33,199 nucleotides of DNA, from contig JAFWFU010000027.1 of assembly GCA_017515425.1 (NCBI GenBank), forward strand, positions 1 to 33,199, written 5' to 3'. Made by a program: the position numbers and the translations under genes. Of the stretch, positions 32,188-33,199 are shown piece by piece. This DNA is from Mogibacterium sp. (GTDB lineage: Bacteria; Bacillota; Clostridia; Peptostreptococcales; Anaerovoracaceae). How positions within the stretch are numbered: position 1 is the stretch's first letter; every line of letters begins with the position of its first letter. Below the pieces are notes generated by a model. The model was not told where the DNA came from and did no database searches. It saw only the letters and a program-made list of their open reading frames with translations.

Positions 32188-32865
32188 CTAAATCGTATTT
32201 TTTGCAAGTATGAGTTGTAAGACAATTATAAAATAATACGGAAAACACATTCCTATAATAACTGATAGCAACATTATCAGTATAAATATATCTATATATG
32301 AGGATATAGACATTAAAACTATTATACCAACAGCCCTAGTTCCCCCATCCTGCATTAACCTCATGTAAATGGATATAATTTCACATCCGCTTTTTGAGAT
32401 AGTAGGATTTGTATTGTTCTGTACCGTCCATTTTTTCAAAGCATAGATTGCAACAAGAAAAGATGTTGCTAATAAAGACGCAATTATACCTGTGCTTACT
32501 AAAAATAACGATACGCCAAATTTAAAAAAAACAAGAGTTAAGAATGCAAAAGCAAGGGATATAAGTATATTTAATTCGTGTGTAATTCTCGAAATTAAAA
32601 ATTCAGTTTCTGAGAGATCCTTTGATAGTATTTTTCTTACTCTCTTTTCCGACAAAATACCTATGATAATGCACGTCCATGAAAGAAGTATAGCAAAAAT
32701 AATAGTTATATAATTATTTCCGTTCCTCTCAATCCATAGGAATAATACCGAAACAAAAATCAAGAGGATTATCCCAGCTACTCTCGTCCTTTTAACTCTT
32801 TTTATACTATCAAGATACCAATTACAGCTTACAAAATCCTTTATTGTTTTTATATTATTTTTCAT
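32188..32865 (-). CDS. polytopic membrane protein of unknown function
   Basis: A 225-residue protein with about six hydrophobic segments (two near 30-70, two near 95-145, two near 175-220) and short polar loops. The start at 32865 has AGGTG close upstream; three earlier codons use a non-ATG start. It begins nine bases after the stop of the upstream open frame, so the two are co-transcribed. No family is recognised. Its position right after a Gly/Ala-rich C-terminal protein fragment resembles an immunity gene after a secreted effector; this is inference. Confidence 0.65.
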   Translation of the reverse strand: MKNNIKTIKDFVSCNWYLDSIKRVKRTRVAGIILLIFVSVLFLWIERNGNNYITIIFAILLSWTCIIIGILSEKRVRKILSKDLSETEFLISRITHELNILISLAFAFLTLVFFKFGVSLFLVSTGIIASLLATSFLVAIYALKKWTVQNNTNPTISKSGCEIISIYMRLMQDGGTRAVGIIVLMSISSYIDIFILIMLLSVIIGMCFPYYFIIVLQLILAKNTI

Positions 32866-32874
32866 CTCAAGCAC

Positions 32875-33199
32875 CTAGTCTAAACTGTTCCAAGCTTTCT
32901 TAATATCGTCACTGAATGCTAGTTCGAGTCCGATTATTATTGCACCTGCCGCCAATCCTATTGGTCCAGAGACCGCCAATCCTACAGCAACCCCAGCAGC
33001 AGCGAATCCAGCATTGACTGCCATATTTGTCATTTTTTTGCTCGTGGATAGCCCCGCCTTAGTATCACTTCTATAGTCCAAAGCAACACTAACGCCTGCT
33101 GCAATTGCTCCCGGTCCCGCCTTAGCTAACTTCGTTGCAGCTTTAGACTTTGATACGACCTTTGCCATATCAGAAGTCTTTTTTATTTCAGTTTTGACA
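32875..33199 (-). CDS. 3' end of a Gly/Ala-rich protein, cut by the window edge
   Basis: An open frame that runs into the right edge with no stop. An ATG at 33168 would give a 97-residue protein, but no ribosome-binding site precedes it and the frame continues upstream (VKTEIKKTSD), so this is probably the C-terminus of a longer protein. The visible part has a basic stretch (SKSKAATKLAKAG), a glycine-zipper-like hydrophobic region (AGFAAAGVAVGLAVSGPIG, then LAAGAIIIGLELAF) and a charged end, DDIKKAWNSLD. Such regions occur in membrane-active toxins and some polymorphic-toxin C-termini. The family cannot be named from this part alone. Confidence 0.55.
   Translation of the reverse strand, partial: VKTEIKKTSDMAKVVSKSKAATKLAKAGPGAIAAGVSVALDYRSDTKAGLSTSKKMTNMAVNAGFAAAGVAVGLAVSGPIGLAAGAIIIGLELAFSDDIKKAWNSLD

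Overview
The window looks like the chromosome of an anaerobic, Gram-positive clostridial bacterium (Firmicutes, class Clostridia; the family cannot be fixed from the sequence). The reasons are strong Shine-Dalgarno sites, TTG starts, Firmicutes-type families (NusG domain II plus Gx transporter, FMN-binding and ApbE proteins, small NAD malic enzyme, split transketolase) and dispersed TGTCATCC...GTCGAAGGATC intergenic repeats. Nearly every gene lies on the minus strand, so the text follows transcription from high to low coordinates. I see no tRNA, rRNA, CRISPR array or intact insertion sequence.

Region 1 (about 30.2-33.2 kb) is AT-richer accessory DNA. At the right edge is the 3' end of an unknown Gly/Ala-rich protein, followed by a membrane protein (possible effector-immunity pair). 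Then come a small two-helix membrane protein and a two-gene unit (DUF6788-like protein plus polymerase-beta-type nucleotidyltransferase) with a near-consensus promoter surrounded by three operator-like boxes. Two copies of a 70-bp GC-rich repeat flank this unit.

Region 2 (17.3-30.0 kb) is a long co-directional carbon cluster: type II (archaeal-type) GAPDH, archaeal-like PGK, LarA-family racemase, malic enzyme, both halves of a split transketolase, IolE, IolB, IolD, an IolG-like dehydrogenase and a TIM-barrel isomerase. The upper inositol pathway is complete down to 2-deoxy-5-keto-gluconate, but IolC, IolJ and IolA are absent from the window. I propose that the transketolase cleaves this ketose to D-malate semialdehyde, which would explain the racemase and malic enzyme. 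This is a hypothesis.

Region 3 (8.8-17.3 kb) holds uvrB, a glutathione peroxidase, a CDF metal exporter, a one-chain HipB-HipA-like kinase with its own palindromic operators, and uvrA.

Region 4 (0.2-8.8 kb) is a putative extracytosolic flavin electron-transfer locus: a triple FMN-binding protein, a single FMN-binding protein, a NapH-like iron-sulfur membrane protein, a Tp47-like surface protein and ApbE flavin transferase on the minus strand, with divergent NusG-domain-II and Gx transporter genes on the plus strand. Three near-identical 16-bp interrupted palindromes (GTTAGC-N5-CTAAC), resembling DtxR/IdeR-type metal-repressor sites, lie only at the two control regions of this locus and suggest joint metal (probably iron) control. 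The left end carries an unusual SurE-isochorismatase fusion whose second domain lacks its catalytic cysteine.
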